A stretch of DNA of 64,000 nt from Nitrososphaeria archaeon. GTDB taxonomy: Archaea > Thermoproteota > Nitrososphaeria > Geothermarchaeales > JDFR-13. The DNA lies in assembly GCA_027078545.1 (NCBI GenBank), contig JALWXN010000004.1, positions 640,737-704,736 on the forward strand. The letters are read 5' to 3'. The translations under genes and the position numbers were made by a program. The notes beneath the pieces were generated by a model that was not told the DNA's origin, ran no database searches, and was given only the letters and a program-made list of their open reading frames with translations. Shown here piece by piece: positions 1-7,895 of the stretch; position 1 is the stretch's first letter, and every line of letters starts with the position of its first letter.

Positions 1-1307
1 AGTATCTGTGAAGCCAGTATGTTGCCCAGCGAGTATGTGGGGAAGTAGCCCATCATCCCGATGCTCCAGTGGATGTCCTGGAGTATGCCCTCTGAGTATC
101 TCTTCGGCCTTATCCCTAGATACTTCTCCATCATATCGTTCCAAACCTGGGGGGCCTCACTCACCTTCAGCCTCTCGTTTATAAGCATGTTCTCGATCTC
201 CATTCTAATCACTATGTGGAAGTCGTAGGTCAGCTCATCCGCATCCACCCTTATCAATCCTGGCCTGACGATGTTGAAGTATTTGTAGAGGTCCTCGACG
301 CTGTAGTCCTTGGTGAAGCCTAGGTACTCGTCAAGTATAGGCTTCACAACCTCGGTGAACTCCCTGCTCCTACCGACTATGTTCTCCCAGAACCTGCTCT
401 GGCTCTCATGAACTCCTAGGCTGGCCCCTCCCTCTAGGGGGGTGTATCTCAGCTGGGGATCGACCTGTAGATCGTAGAGGGCGTGTCCAAACTCGTGGAG
501 GACTGAGTACATAGTCCTCCTGAAGTCGTTCCCCTCATACCTCGTTGTTATCCTAACATCGTCTAGGCCAGCCGCCATGGTGAATGGGTGTAGGGAGACG
601 TCTAGCCTTGCCCTGTCCCATGGATATCCCACCATGCTTAGGACCTCCCTATTCACCTTCTCCATCGCGTCCCTGTCGTACTCAACCTTCTCCAGCTCAT
701 GCTGGCTTGGATAAGTATCCCCGTTGTACACCTTGTCGAAGATCTTCTTAAGCTCCCCGGCCACGTATGTGATGTTGCTCCTAGCCTTCTCATATGTGAG
801 GCCCTCCTCGAAGAGGTCGAGTAGGGCGTCATACCTATTCCCGTCATAGCCTAGGTGCTCAGCTACCTGTATGGAGAGGTTGACAACCTTCTCCAGCATG
901 GGCCTGAAGATCTCGAAGTCGTCCTTTATCTTCGCGTCTGCCCACTTTACACGGGCCTCCTGTCTAGTCCTGGCGATCTCCCTTATCAGGTCGTCGGGTA
1001 GCTGGGTATATATCCTGACACCCCTCCTAAGGATCCTCACCACACCCTTCTCGAAATCGTTTAGAGACTCCAGCTTCTCCTCCGCCTTGTCTATGAGTCT
1101 GAGCATCTCAGGGTCGGTCATAAGCCTCTTCGAGAGGGTGCTGAGCTCTGATGAGGCTATGGCACGGTCCTTATATCCCTGTTTAGGCATGTAGGTCTCG
1201 CTGTCCCACCCCATTATCGAGGAGGCGTGCCCCAACGCCCATATAACCCTATACCTCTCGAGGATCTCCCTAATCGTCTCGTCCTGGAAGAGTCTGAGGG
1301 TCTCCAT
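1..1307 (-). CDS. M32-family metallocarboxypeptidase (carboxypeptidase Taq type), C-terminus cut by window edge
   Basis: A zinc metallocarboxypeptidase that removes C-terminal residues from peptides, probably cytosolic. Reading from ATG at 1307 the frame is open to the left edge, giving about 435 residues; the family is usually near 500, so roughly 65 residues are missing. The zinc motif HEFGH is at residues 271-275 (H271, E272, H275), followed by a conserved tract with GVHESQSRFWEN. The start follows a 55-base gap from the next minus-strand gene, so the two may or may not be co-transcribed. Family assignment rests on the HExxH context and the overall pattern and is firm; substrate preference cannot be read. 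Confidence 0.9.
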   Translation of the reverse strand, partial: METLRLFQDETIREILERYRVIWALGHASSIMGWDSETYMPKQGYKDRAIASSELSTLSKRLMTDPEMLRLIDKAEEKLESLNDFEKGVVRILRRGVRIYTQLPDDLIREIARTRQEARVKWADAKIKDDFEIFRPMLEKVVNLSIQVAEHLGYDGNRYDALLDLFEEGLTYEKARSNITYVAGELKKIFDKVYNGDTYPSQHELEKVEYDRDAMEKVNREVLSMVGYPWDRARLDVSLHPFTMAAGLDDVRITTRYEGNDFRRTMYSVLHEFGHALYDLQVDPQLRYTPLEGGASLGVHESQSRFWENIVGRSREFTEVVKPILDEYLGFTKDYSVEDLYKYFNIVRPGLIRVDADELTYDFHIVIRMEIENMLINERLKVSEAPQVWNDMMEKYLGIRPKRYSEGILQDIHWSIGMMGYFPTYSLGNILASQI

Positions 1308-1362
1308 GGCTAAGCACTATAGGGTATAGGGGGGTATGGAGACATATAAATGGGGTCTTCTA

Positions 1363-2415
1363 TCAACGTGTAGAGAGTATCCCGTCCACCTCCTCCGCCA
1401 AGACCTCTACATGGTCCTCGAAGCCCTCCAGCAGGTATGTTGTGTCCTCCCTATAGGCATCGGGTTCACTCATGACCCGGGAGACGATATCCCCGATCCT
1501 CTCCGGCCTCGGGACGTATCTGATTGGGAGCCCCCTGCCCATGAGGTAGATGAGGACGTCGTCCCTGAAGTAGAAGGATATTGTTGGGACACCCATTATC
1601 CCCGCCTCTCTAGCCATCGTACCGCCTGAGGATACCACCATGTCGGCTGATGCTATGAGCCTGGGCGCCTCGACCGCCTCCCTGATAATGGTCACATTGT
1701 CTATCCCCCTCAGGATCGTCTCCTCCTCTCCGTAGCGTGGTATCACGGCTACATGGGCATACCTGGATATCCGCTCCACTATCTCCCTGACCGGGACCCT
1801 TGCTCCGTAGCTGTAGCTGGCCTTATGCTCCACACCGCGGAATATAATGAGCCTCTCAGGAGGCTCCTCGAAGAACTCCTTCCTGAGCCTCTCCCTATCC
1901 ACATTGATATATTCCTTTGCCCACGTATACTCCTCCGTCCCCCTATAGACCCTTATACTGCATGGATCCGCTCCGTGCTCAACCCATTTACAGGGAGCTA
2001 CAGCCTCGGGCGACACTAACCTGGTGGCTAGGGAGGCGGTCAGCTTCACCACTGGAATGTTGTGTGGAGTGTCGTTACTGTATAGGACTGGTATCCCGAG
2101 CTGGTAGGCCGTCCTTATCACAGCCACGTTCCCATGGCTCCATACCAGGTCTGGCCCGTAGTCCTGGAAGACCTCTAGGAGTCTGGATTCCTGGTCGAGG
2201 GTGGCCCGGTACTTAGACACTATGTCGGTGCCGTACCACCCCGTCACCACATGCCCTATCCCCAGCCTATCGAGGAGACCCGTCGTCTGGGTGGACTCCC
2301 TCGATACTACTAAGTATTCATGACCCCTATCCTCTAGGAGGGGTATCAGATACTTGATTATCAAGGCGTCCTTCGGCGTCGAGGCGTCGAGAACTATCCT
2401 AGCCAATAATACCAC
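1363..2415 (-). CDS. DUF354 family protein, glycosyltransferase-like (GT-B/UDP-GlcNAc 2-epimerase-like fold)
   Basis: A 350-residue protein matching my memory of the archaeal DUF354 family, which resembles GT-B glycosyltransferases and UDP-GlcNAc 2-epimerases. Visible marks are the N-terminal ARIVLDASTPKDALI segment, SHGN near residue 94, and a C-terminal nucleotide-sugar-like loop with SSGGTMAREAGIMGVPTIS near residues 263-280. There is no signal peptide or membrane segment. It is divergent from the next gene, and the 62-base gap between the two starts must carry both promoters. The substrate is unknown; a role in cell-surface glycan synthesis is only inferred from the fold. Confidence 0.75.
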   Translation of the reverse strand: MVLLARIVLDASTPKDALIIKYLIPLLEDRGHEYLVVSRESTQTTGLLDRLGIGHVVTGWYGTDIVSKYRATLDQESRLLEVFQDYGPDLVWSHGNVAVIRTAYQLGIPVLYSNDTPHNIPVVKLTASLATRLVSPEAVAPCKWVEHGADPCSIRVYRGTEEYTWAKEYINVDRERLRKEFFEEPPERLIIFRGVEHKASYSYGARVPVREIVERISRYAHVAVIPRYGEEETILRGIDNVTIIREAVEAPRLIASADMVVSSGGTMAREAGIMGVPTISFYFRDDVLIYLMGRGLPIRYVPRPERIGDIVSRVMSEPDAYREDTTYLLEGFEDHVEVLAEEVDGILSTR

Positions 2416-2477
2416 CTTCCCCCTATCCAGCCGTCTTAATATAATCTACATTGCTATGTAAATTGTTGGGGTTTAAA

Positions 2478-2810
2478 ATGGCGTCCCTCAGCACTGGCTA
2501 TGTCATCGTCGGGGCCTACGCCAAGAAGCTCCGCAGGACACTCTTCGCCCAGCTCAAGGACTCTGTGAAGAATGGGGCTGTCTCTAACCAGGAGGTTGCC
2601 CGTGCAGCCGCTGAGATGAATCAGCTACTATACCATATCCTCGTGGAGGATCTCGGCCTTGACAAGGGAGACGTGGTAAGGGTTAGGGTGGAGTATGAGG
2701 TCGCCGATGGCCAGGTGAAGTGGAAGCTGGACACATTGTCTATCGAGGCCTTCCGCCGCCTACCCGATGAGCAGGTGAACGAGGCGGTTAAGAACAGGGT
2801 GGCTGCCTAG
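2478..2810 (+). CDS. DUF2258-like archaeal conserved protein
   Basis: A 110-residue protein beginning MASLSTGYVIVGAYAKKLRR. The start is placed at ATG 2478 because the family-like sequence begins there. An in-frame ATG nine codons upstream (2451) would put the start on top of the AT-rich promoter-like stretch GTTTAAAAT. The body has an alpha-helical N-terminal half and an acidic beta-rich C-terminal half. It resembles archaeal proteins annotated DUF2258; I recall no established function. It converges on the next minus-strand gene with only 4 bases between stops. Confidence 0.6.
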   Translation: MASLSTGYVIVGAYAKKLRRTLFAQLKDSVKNGAVSNQEVARAAAEMNQLLYHILVEDLGLDKGDVVRVRVEYEVADGQVKWKLDTLSIEAFRRLPDEQVNEAVKNRVAA

Positions 2811-2814
2811 CTAC

Positions 2815-3072
2815 CTAATCCCCTCCAATCTTTATCTCAACATCAAGTCCATACTCGATCTCCCTTATCTCCTTGATCCTGATTTTGAGGCCCTTCTCAT
2901 TCAGTATTATCTCCAGGTCCTCCGCCCAGTCGTAGTAGCCGCAGGTCTCGCAGAATGGTCCTGTTATCCTAACCTCTAGGGTGTCCCCCTCAAGCCTCCT
3001 TATCTCGGCCCTAGCCTCGGCCCCTCTATACCTGTTATACTCCTCTATGGCCTCCCTAATCTCCCTCTTCAT
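2815..3072 (-). CDS. Small CxxC-containing conserved hypothetical protein, coupled to the ferritin-VIT1 gene
   Basis: An 85-residue charged protein with one CETCGYYDW motif at about residues 41-49 and alternating acidic and basic strands (an alpha then beta pattern). Its ATG overlaps the TGA of the upstream ferritin-VIT1 gene as ATGA, so translation is probably coupled and the two act together. The CxxC pair could bind iron or zinc or act as a redox pair; that is inference. I do not recognise the family. Confidence 0.6.
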   Translation of the reverse strand: MKREIREAIEEYNRYRGAEARAEIRRLEGDTLEVRITGPFCETCGYYDWAEDLEIILNEKGLKIRIKEIREIEYGLDVEIKIGGD

Positions 3073-3944
3073 ACCTCTACATCGATGTTGAAGACAGCTC
3101 TTATTACCCAGCCTATTGTGAAGGTTATCGCAGCTACTCCGAGGGTCAGGCCAAGCATCTCTATGTAGCTCCTCCCCCAGTCCGCCTCCCTAACCACAGA
3201 GGTGTAGAATGTCAGGGCCGCTATTATCAGGGCGGCGTTGAAGAGGCTTATGCTCAGCGCTATCAATGGGTTGGGTATCAAGAAGTAGGAGACTACTAGG
3301 GTTAGAACGGTCAGGATGTATGCGGAGCCTGTGTAGAAGGCTCCCTTCACGGCGTTTCTGTCCCCCTCGCTCTTCCTGCTCAGATATTCTGAGACGGCCA
3401 TAGACATCGAGGCAGCTATACCTGTTATGAGTGCGGCGAACCCCACGAGCAGCGTGTTGTTAAGTGCTAGGCTCAGCCCGGCGAGGGCACCCGTGAGCTC
3501 TATAAGGGCGTCTGATAGGCCGAGTACTATCGAGCCTATAAACTCTATCCTCTCGTCTGACAATAGGCTTAATAGCTTCTCCTCATGCTCGAACTCGTCC
3601 TGGAGGATCTCCTCAGCCACGCCTATCTTCTGGGCCAGCTGCTTATACCTCTCTTCCGACTTCTTCTCACCCTGCTCCATCAGCTTGATCGTGAAGACAA
3701 GTCCAAATATCCTATAGACGAGTTTATAGAGCCTTATCTTGCCCCAGTCCGGCTCAACATCTATGCCGGTATACTCCCTCCATATGTTGTAGTGCTTCTT
3801 CTCATCCTCGGCTATCTCTAGGAGGATCTTCTTATTCTCCCCCTCCTCCTTCTCGGCTAGGAATTTATAGATGTAATGCTCGGTTATCTCCTGCCTCTGA
3901 AACTCTATGAGATCCTTCTTCATCTCCTCTGTTATTACGCTCAT
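3069..3944 (-). CDS. Rubrerythrin-like ferritin domain fused to VIT1/CCC1 Fe/Mn transporter
   Basis: A membrane metal transporter of the VIT1/CCC1 family with a cytosolic ferritin-like N-terminal domain. Residues about 1-135 carry ferritin-type signatures (EITEHYIYKFLAEKE, EDEKKHYNIW, DEFEHEEKLL). Residues about 145-290 hold the VIT1 membrane domain, starting GLSDALIELTGALAGLSLAL and followed by the SMAVSEYLSRKSE loop and three or four further hydrophobic helices. The start at ATG 3944 is preferred over 3977: GGATAGGA lies just before it, and the TATA-like AAAATATG upstream is at the right distance. The family is known to move iron or manganese out of the cytosol or into stores. The downstream CxxC protein is translationally coupled. 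Confidence 0.85.
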   Translation of the reverse strand: MSVITEEMKKDLIEFQRQEITEHYIYKFLAEKEEGENKKILLEIAEDEKKHYNIWREYTGIDVEPDWGKIRLYKLVYRIFGLVFTIKLMEQGEKKSEERYKQLAQKIGVAEEILQDEFEHEEKLLSLLSDERIEFIGSIVLGLSDALIELTGALAGLSLALNNTLLVGFAALITGIAASMSMAVSEYLSRKSEGDRNAVKGAFYTGSAYILTVLTLVVSYFLIPNPLIALSISLFNAALIIAALTFYTSVVREADWGRSYIEMLGLTLGVAAITFTIGWVIRAVFNIDVEV

Positions 3945-4008
3945 TCCTATCCAATTATAGTGGGTGGATAGCCTCATATTTTAGTCAATAGGGGGTAATA
4001 TCCTCCAC

Positions 4009-4773
4009 ATGAGCTACGAGACCATCGAGGTTATTGATAGGGACGGCGTTAGGTGGATAGTCTTCAACAGGCCTGAGAAGCTCAACGCCTTCAACACCAG
4101 GATGATGGACGAGATCATCAGGGCCACGACGGAGGGCGAGGCATGGGCATATGTCTATACCGGGCGGGGAAGATTCTTCTCAGCAGGTATAGACCTCTCA
4201 GAGGTCGCTTCGTCCAAGGATGCCGATGAGTCTGGAGCCGTGTTCGCCAAGCTGGGGGAGATGTTCAACACGATCTTCCAGCTCGACCAGCCGGTTATAG
4301 TCGCTCTTAACGGGGATGCATATGGCGGTGGAGCCGAGTTTATATGGCTTGGGGACGTGGTTATAGCCCCTAGGGATGCCAAGATCGGCTGGGCCGAGGC
4401 TAAGTGGGGCCTTATACCGCCTCTCCTACCCCTACTGGGGAGTATATCGATGGGGATTGGGAGGGCCCAGTACATCGCCTACACCTCGGGAGTCGTTAAG
4501 GCTAAGGATCTCGAGCATTATGGAGTCATTTCGAAGCTGGTGGATAGCCCTGGGGATATTGAGGAGGAGGTCTCCAAGACGCTTGATGAGATAAGGGCTA
4601 ACTCGCCCAGTGCCTTCAGGTCGCTCAAGAACTATTTCAGGATGATTAAGCTGGGCCCACTGGCTGCCTATGGCGTCTCTGAGCTGGAGAGGTTATCGAG
4701 GAGTGGCCGGGTTATAGAGGCGGCTAGGGAGTTCCTCAGGAGTAAGAGGCAGCCGAGCTATGACTGGGGCTGA
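4009..4773 (+). CDS. Enoyl-CoA hydratase/isomerase (crotonase) family protein
   Basis: A 254-residue crotonase-fold enzyme acting on acyl-CoA thioesters. The oxyanion-hole segments are visible: FFSAGIDLSE near residues 56-65 and ALNGDAYGGGAEFIWLGDVV near 104-123. WAEAKWGLIPPLLP near 133-146 carries a Glu at one of the usual catalytic positions. The length is typical. The exact reaction (hydration, isomerisation or other) cannot be settled from motifs. It overlaps the convergent methyltransferase gene by 16 bases. The promoter must lie in the roughly 64-base gap shared with the divergent VIT1 gene. Confidence 0.85.
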   Translation: MSYETIEVIDRDGVRWIVFNRPEKLNAFNTRMMDEIIRATTEGEAWAYVYTGRGRFFSAGIDLSEVASSKDADESGAVFAKLGEMFNTIFQLDQPVIVALNGDAYGGGAEFIWLGDVVIAPRDAKIGWAEAKWGLIPPLLPLLGSISMGIGRAQYIAYTSGVVKAKDLEHYGVISKLVDSPGDIEEEVSKTLDEIRANSPSAFRSLKNYFRMIKLGPLAAYGVSELERLSRSGRVIEAAREFLRSKRQPSYDWG

Positions 4774-5306
4774 GTACACTTCACCAGGTATCTAAACCTG
4801 TCGAGCCTCCTATAGTCCGTCTCGGGGCATAGCCTCCCAACCTTTTTCTTAAGCTCCTCAGGCCTGTAGAAGTTTCCCGGGAAGCCTAGGAGCCTCTCGA
4901 ATAGCCATATGAACCTCCCAATTATACTGCCCGGGTCAAACTCGAAGATGTAGATCCTCCCCCTAGAGACGGCGTGGGCGTTCTCCAACGCCTTATCTAC
5001 GTCGCTGAAGTGGTGTAGGGCGTCATGCATAATCACGGCGTCGAAGCAGGCCTCTCGGAAGACCTTCTCCTCCGCCGGTGCTAAGACCCTATCTATAGTA
5101 TCGGGTCCATAGCTCAGCAGCTTATAGTCGATGTCCTGGACGACATAGTAACAATCCTCGATGTAACGGCTAAGGTATCCAGGCCCCCCTCCAAGGTCTA
5201 GGATATCCCCCTCCTCGTATGAGAGGATCCTACCCGCCTCTCCATAGAAGAGGCTCTCCTTGGGAGGCTTCCTATAGGCGAGTCTCAATAAGTGCTGGCC
5301 GATCAT
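4758..5306 (-). CDS. Class I SAM-dependent methyltransferase
   Basis: A 182-residue methyltransferase with the SAM-binding motif I DILDLGGGPGYLSRYIED at about residues 35-52, an acidic residue after strand 2 (VVQDIDYKLL), and motif IV FDAVIMHDALHHFSDVDKAL near 88-107. It looks like a Methyltransf_11-type small-molecule or lipid methyltransferase; no substrate domain is present. The last five codons overlap the end of the crotonase gene in antisense. It is divergent from moaD with a 64-base gap. Confidence 0.85.
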   Translation of the reverse strand: MIGQHLLRLAYRKPPKESLFYGEAGRILSYEEGDILDLGGGPGYLSRYIEDCYYVVQDIDYKLLSYGPDTIDRVLAPAEEKVFREACFDAVIMHDALHHFSDVDKALENAHAVSRGRIYIFEFDPGSIIGRFIWLFERLLGFPGNFYRPEELKKKVGRLCPETDYRRLDRFRYLVKCTQPQS

Positions 5307-5370
5307 CGGTATCTATATAGACTCCCCAGTATATAGGGGTGGAGCCATTTCTTAGACTGGTGGTCGGTGG

Positions 5371-5670
5371 ATGCCGAGGGTATCGGTACGCTATCTCGCA
5401 GCCGTCGCCGACTACACGGGTAGGAAGGAGGAGGAGTTCGAGCTGCCCGACGGGGCGACGGTTAAGGATCTACTAGACACTATCCGTGAGAAGTATCCCA
5501 GGGTTGCTGAGATCGAGAGGAGATTCCCCCTACTCATCCTTAGGAATGGTGTCAACGCCAAGCCCGAGGATAGATTGGTGGATGGGGATAGGGTAGCCCT
5601 ACTACCACCGGTCTCGGGAGGGAGCCGGTTTAAACCACCCGCCGAGTATTCTTATGGGTGTGGGGATTAG
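5371..5670 (+). CDS. moaD: MoaD-like molybdopterin synthase small subunit with a C-terminal extension
   Basis: The sulfur carrier of molybdopterin synthase, with a ubiquitin-like fold. The family pattern is clear: VRYLAAVADYTG, ELPDGATVKDLLDTI, RNGVNAKPEDRLVDGDRVALLPPVSGG. In normal MoaD the diglycine is the last two residues and is adenylated then thiocarboxylated. Here the frame runs 15 residues past VSGG to a TAG directly abutting moaE. The extra codons cover a TTTAAA box (about 5629) that looks like a former moaE promoter. The protein would need trimming to work in the classical way, unless the annotated sequence has an error at the stop. Operon with moaE: stop TAG and ATG adjacent. Confidence 0.85.
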   Translation: MPRVSVRYLAAVADYTGRKEEEFELPDGATVKDLLDTIREKYPRVAEIERRFPLLILRNGVNAKPEDRLVDGDRVALLPPVSGGSRFKPPAEYSYGCGD

Positions 5671-6138
5671 ATGCCTGAGGGTAGGGTTATAGAGGGTGAG
5701 GTGGATCTAAACAGGGTTGTGGAGGAACTATCAGGGAAGGCTGGGGAGGGTATGGGTGCGATAGTGGTCTTCATAGGCTTCGTGAAGGGATCGGTAGATG
5801 GTAAACGTGTCGAGAGGCTCGACTATGAGGTCTATGAGCCCTATACCTCGCAGCACCTCCAGCGCATAGCGGAGGAAGAGATGGATGAGGGTGTTATGGA
5901 CATCAGGATCTATCATAGGCATGGGAACCTGAGGCCTGGTGAGAAGACCCTCTACATCGTCGTGGCGGCTAGGGGTAGGAGGATAGCCTTCGAGAAGGCC
6001 CGTAGAGTATTGGAGAGGGTGAAGCATGAGCCCCCAATATTCAAGCTGGAGCATCGTGAGGACGGTGACTACTGGGTCTTCGGGGATGGTATGAGGCTTA
6101 GCAGGGAGGAGACCCTACCCGAGAAGCGTCTCGAGTAG
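5671..6138 (+). CDS. moaE: MoaE molybdopterin synthase catalytic (large) subunit
   Basis: Converts precursor Z (cPMP) to molybdopterin using sulfur from MoaD. The 155-residue length is normal. The hallmark stretch GAIVVFIGFVKG near residues 29-40, the YEVYEPYTSQHLQRIAEEE helix, the IYHRHGNLRPGE loop near 90-101 and the C-terminal VKHEPPIFKLEHREDGDYW tract with the catalytic-type lysines are all present. It starts directly after the moaD stop. The cofactor made would serve enzymes such as the tungsten aldehyde oxidoreductase at 38.4-40.3 kb. The last 24 bases overlap the convergent MTHFR-like gene. Confidence 0.93.
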   Translation: MPEGRVIEGEVDLNRVVEELSGKAGEGMGAIVVFIGFVKGSVDGKRVERLDYEVYEPYTSQHLQRIAEEEMDEGVMDIRIYHRHGNLRPGEKTLYIVVAARGRRIAFEKARRVLERVKHEPPIFKLEHREDGDYWVFGDGMRLSREETLPEKRLE

Positions 6139-6939
6139 CTCTGCAGACGCCTCCAGCGAGGCGTCGACCCATGATATTGGATAGATGTGTATACCTATCC
6201 TGTAGCCACCCATCCTAGCCGTCTCGATGACCCTCCCAAGAGACTCTGCCAGCCAGGCAAGGTAGTCAGACCTTCCGATCATAGAGGTGTCTATATGACC
6301 CGAGAGATACTTCTCGAGGCTCTCCAGGTGGGGGGCTACACCTACTAGGTATGTCCTGTCCCTAGGTGGAGATACATCCCTGAACAGCTTGATGAAGGGC
6401 TCAGGATCAGTCAATACCTGGGACTGGAAGAAGGTTAGGCCCAGCCCTGCCTTGAACCTTATCCTCTCCTCCTCCCCCTCCCTACCTGGTATGAATGCCC
6501 CCCCGAGCTGGAAGCTGTGGCTCTCCACCCTGTGCTCCTCACCATTGATCACGAGCCTCCCCTCCCCTATGCCCAACGCCATCTCCACGGCCTCCTCATA
6601 CCCGATTCCACCCAGTTTCACATCCCCAGATAGGAGGAGGAGCCCCTCCACCCCGATCAATGCATACTGGATCAGCTTACCAGCCAATGTATACCTGTTC
6701 TCTACTCCAAGTGGGACATGTATTATGACGGGTGTGGAGAGCTCCTCCTTGATGTATAGAGCTGTGTAGCCGGGATCGGCGGTAGGCCTTCCCAGGCTAT
6801 GATAGGGTATGTTGATGGCGTCTATGTACCGTGTTAGGCCATAGCCTGTCAGGAGCTCGGATATCCTCTCTAGCTGTTCATACCTCCTCACTAGTGGGGC
6901 CTCTATCGTTACGGGTGTCGATCCCTTGAAGATATCCAT
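6115..6939 (-). CDS. Methylenetetrahydrofolate-reductase-like TIM-barrel protein
   Basis: A 274-residue protein with the layout of a divergent MTHFR barrel. It has a TPVTIEAP strand at the N-terminus, TPVIIHVPLGVENRYTLAGK at about residues 68-87 where MTHFRs have a conserved HL segment, then LLLLSGD near 97-103 (compare the usual L.GD). GLTFFQSQVLTDPEPFIKLF sits where MTHFR has its FFITQ motif. The assignment is by pattern and moderate in strength. It is divergent from the split metE genes, and a shared inverted repeat lies between them. A role in supplying methyl groups for methionine synthesis, with a folate or pterin C1 carrier, is inferred. Confidence 0.6.
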   Translation of the reverse strand: MDIFKGSTPVTIEAPLVRRYEQLERISELLTGYGLTRYIDAINIPYHSLGRPTADPGYTALYIKEELSTPVIIHVPLGVENRYTLAGKLIQYALIGVEGLLLLSGDVKLGGIGYEEAVEMALGIGEGRLVINGEEHRVESHSFQLGGAFIPGREGEEERIRFKAGLGLTFFQSQVLTDPEPFIKLFRDVSPPRDRTYLVGVAPHLESLEKYLSGHIDTSMIGRSDYLAWLAESLGRVIETARMGGYRIGIHIYPISWVDASLEASAELLETLLG

Positions 6940-6968
6940 ACTAAGGGTATTAGGGATGCCCCCCAGTA

Positions 6969-6987
6969 ATTAAGGCGTCTGCTTAAT
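6969..6987. promoter_or_regulatory. Inverted repeat between divergent MTHFR-like and metE genes (candidate operator)
   Basis: ATTAAG at 6969-6974 and CTTAAT at 6982-6987 form a perfect 6-base inverted repeat with a 7-base spacer. It is centrally placed in the 65-base gap between the two divergent starts and overlaps the only AT-rich promoter-like DNA there. This is the position expected of an operator controlling both directions. It is inference from position and symmetry only. Confidence 0.35.
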
Positions 6988-7004
6988 ATGTCTGTAGCTG
7001 CTAC

Positions 7005-7895
7005 ATGGGTATGTGGTCTGAGATGCCAGAGGCCTTCCCAGTAGGGATCTTCCCCCGGTCGGAGAGGCTGATAAGGACGTGGAAGGCCTATGAACGGGGG
7101 GAGGTGGATGAGGAGGAGCTTAACAGGGTCTATATCGAGCATCTCCACGAGGTTTATAGGGCTATGGTCTACACGGGTGTAAGCTATACCCATGACCCCC
7201 AGTCCAACTGGCACGACATCTTCAGGCCCTTCACCAAGATGCCTGGGATCGAGGCCGGCCCAGTTACGAGGTGGTATGAGAACAACACGTTCTACAGGAT
7301 GCCCATCATCAAGGAGCCTAGGTTCAGCCCGGAGGTGATGGATGGATACCTGGGTAGGCAGGTTGAGAAGTTTGACCTGATAAGTCTCCCGGGGCCCTAC
7401 ACGATGGCTAGGCTATCTAGGCTGGAGACCAGGGCTGATGAGGTCTCGAAGCTTATCTATAAAGCTGTGAACTACGTCCTGGGGAAGGGGTATAGGAAGG
7501 TGTTTCTACATGAGCCCGAGACGGTGTATAGGGAGCTGGACACAAGGCTCATCGAGAAGCTATACAAGCCCCTGAAGGGTCTCGACATAGTTATACATAC
7601 CTACTTCGGAGACGTCTCCAAGATATGTAGGGCTCTAGACACACTCGGTATTGAGTACACGGCTGACCTGATGGAGACACCCCTCGAGAAGATCAGTGGG
7701 TGTGGATCACGTATCCTAGGCGCTGTGGATGGGGCCAACACGTTACTCGAGGATCCGGATGAACTGGTCCAGAGGATTAGAAGCGTAGTTGGAGACGAGT
7801 TCACAGTGATCAATAACGTGGATCTCGACTTCCTCCCCTACAGCTACGCCCTTGAGAAGCTACGCGTACTCGGTAGGATAAGGGGTGGTGTATAA
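7005..7895 (+). CDS. MetE N-terminal-domain-like protein (Meth_synt_1 type), partner of the catalytic MetE half
   Basis: A 296-residue protein resembling the N-terminal barrel of cobalamin-independent methionine synthase. Marks are FPRSERLIRTWKAYERGE at the start, SLPGPYTMARLS near residue 126, IHTYFGDVSKI near 197-207 and LGAVDGANTLLEDPDE near 240-255. It has none of the zinc ligands of the catalytic half, as expected. An alternative start is ATG 7023. The stop TAA overlaps the ATG of the next gene (TAATG), so the two halves are probably made together. In bacteria both halves form one 750-residue protein; here they are separate genes. Confidence 0.75.
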   Translation: MGMWSEMPEAFPVGIFPRSERLIRTWKAYERGEVDEEELNRVYIEHLHEVYRAMVYTGVSYTHDPQSNWHDIFRPFTKMPGIEAGPVTRWYENNTFYRMPIIKEPRFSPEVMDGYLGRQVEKFDLISLPGPYTMARLSRLETRADEVSKLIYKAVNYVLGKGYRKVFLHEPETVYRELDTRLIEKLYKPLKGLDIVIHTYFGDVSKICRALDTLGIEYTADLMETPLEKISGCGSRILGAVDGANTLLEDPDELVQRIRSVVGDEFTVINNVDLDFLPYSYALEKLRVLGRIRGGV

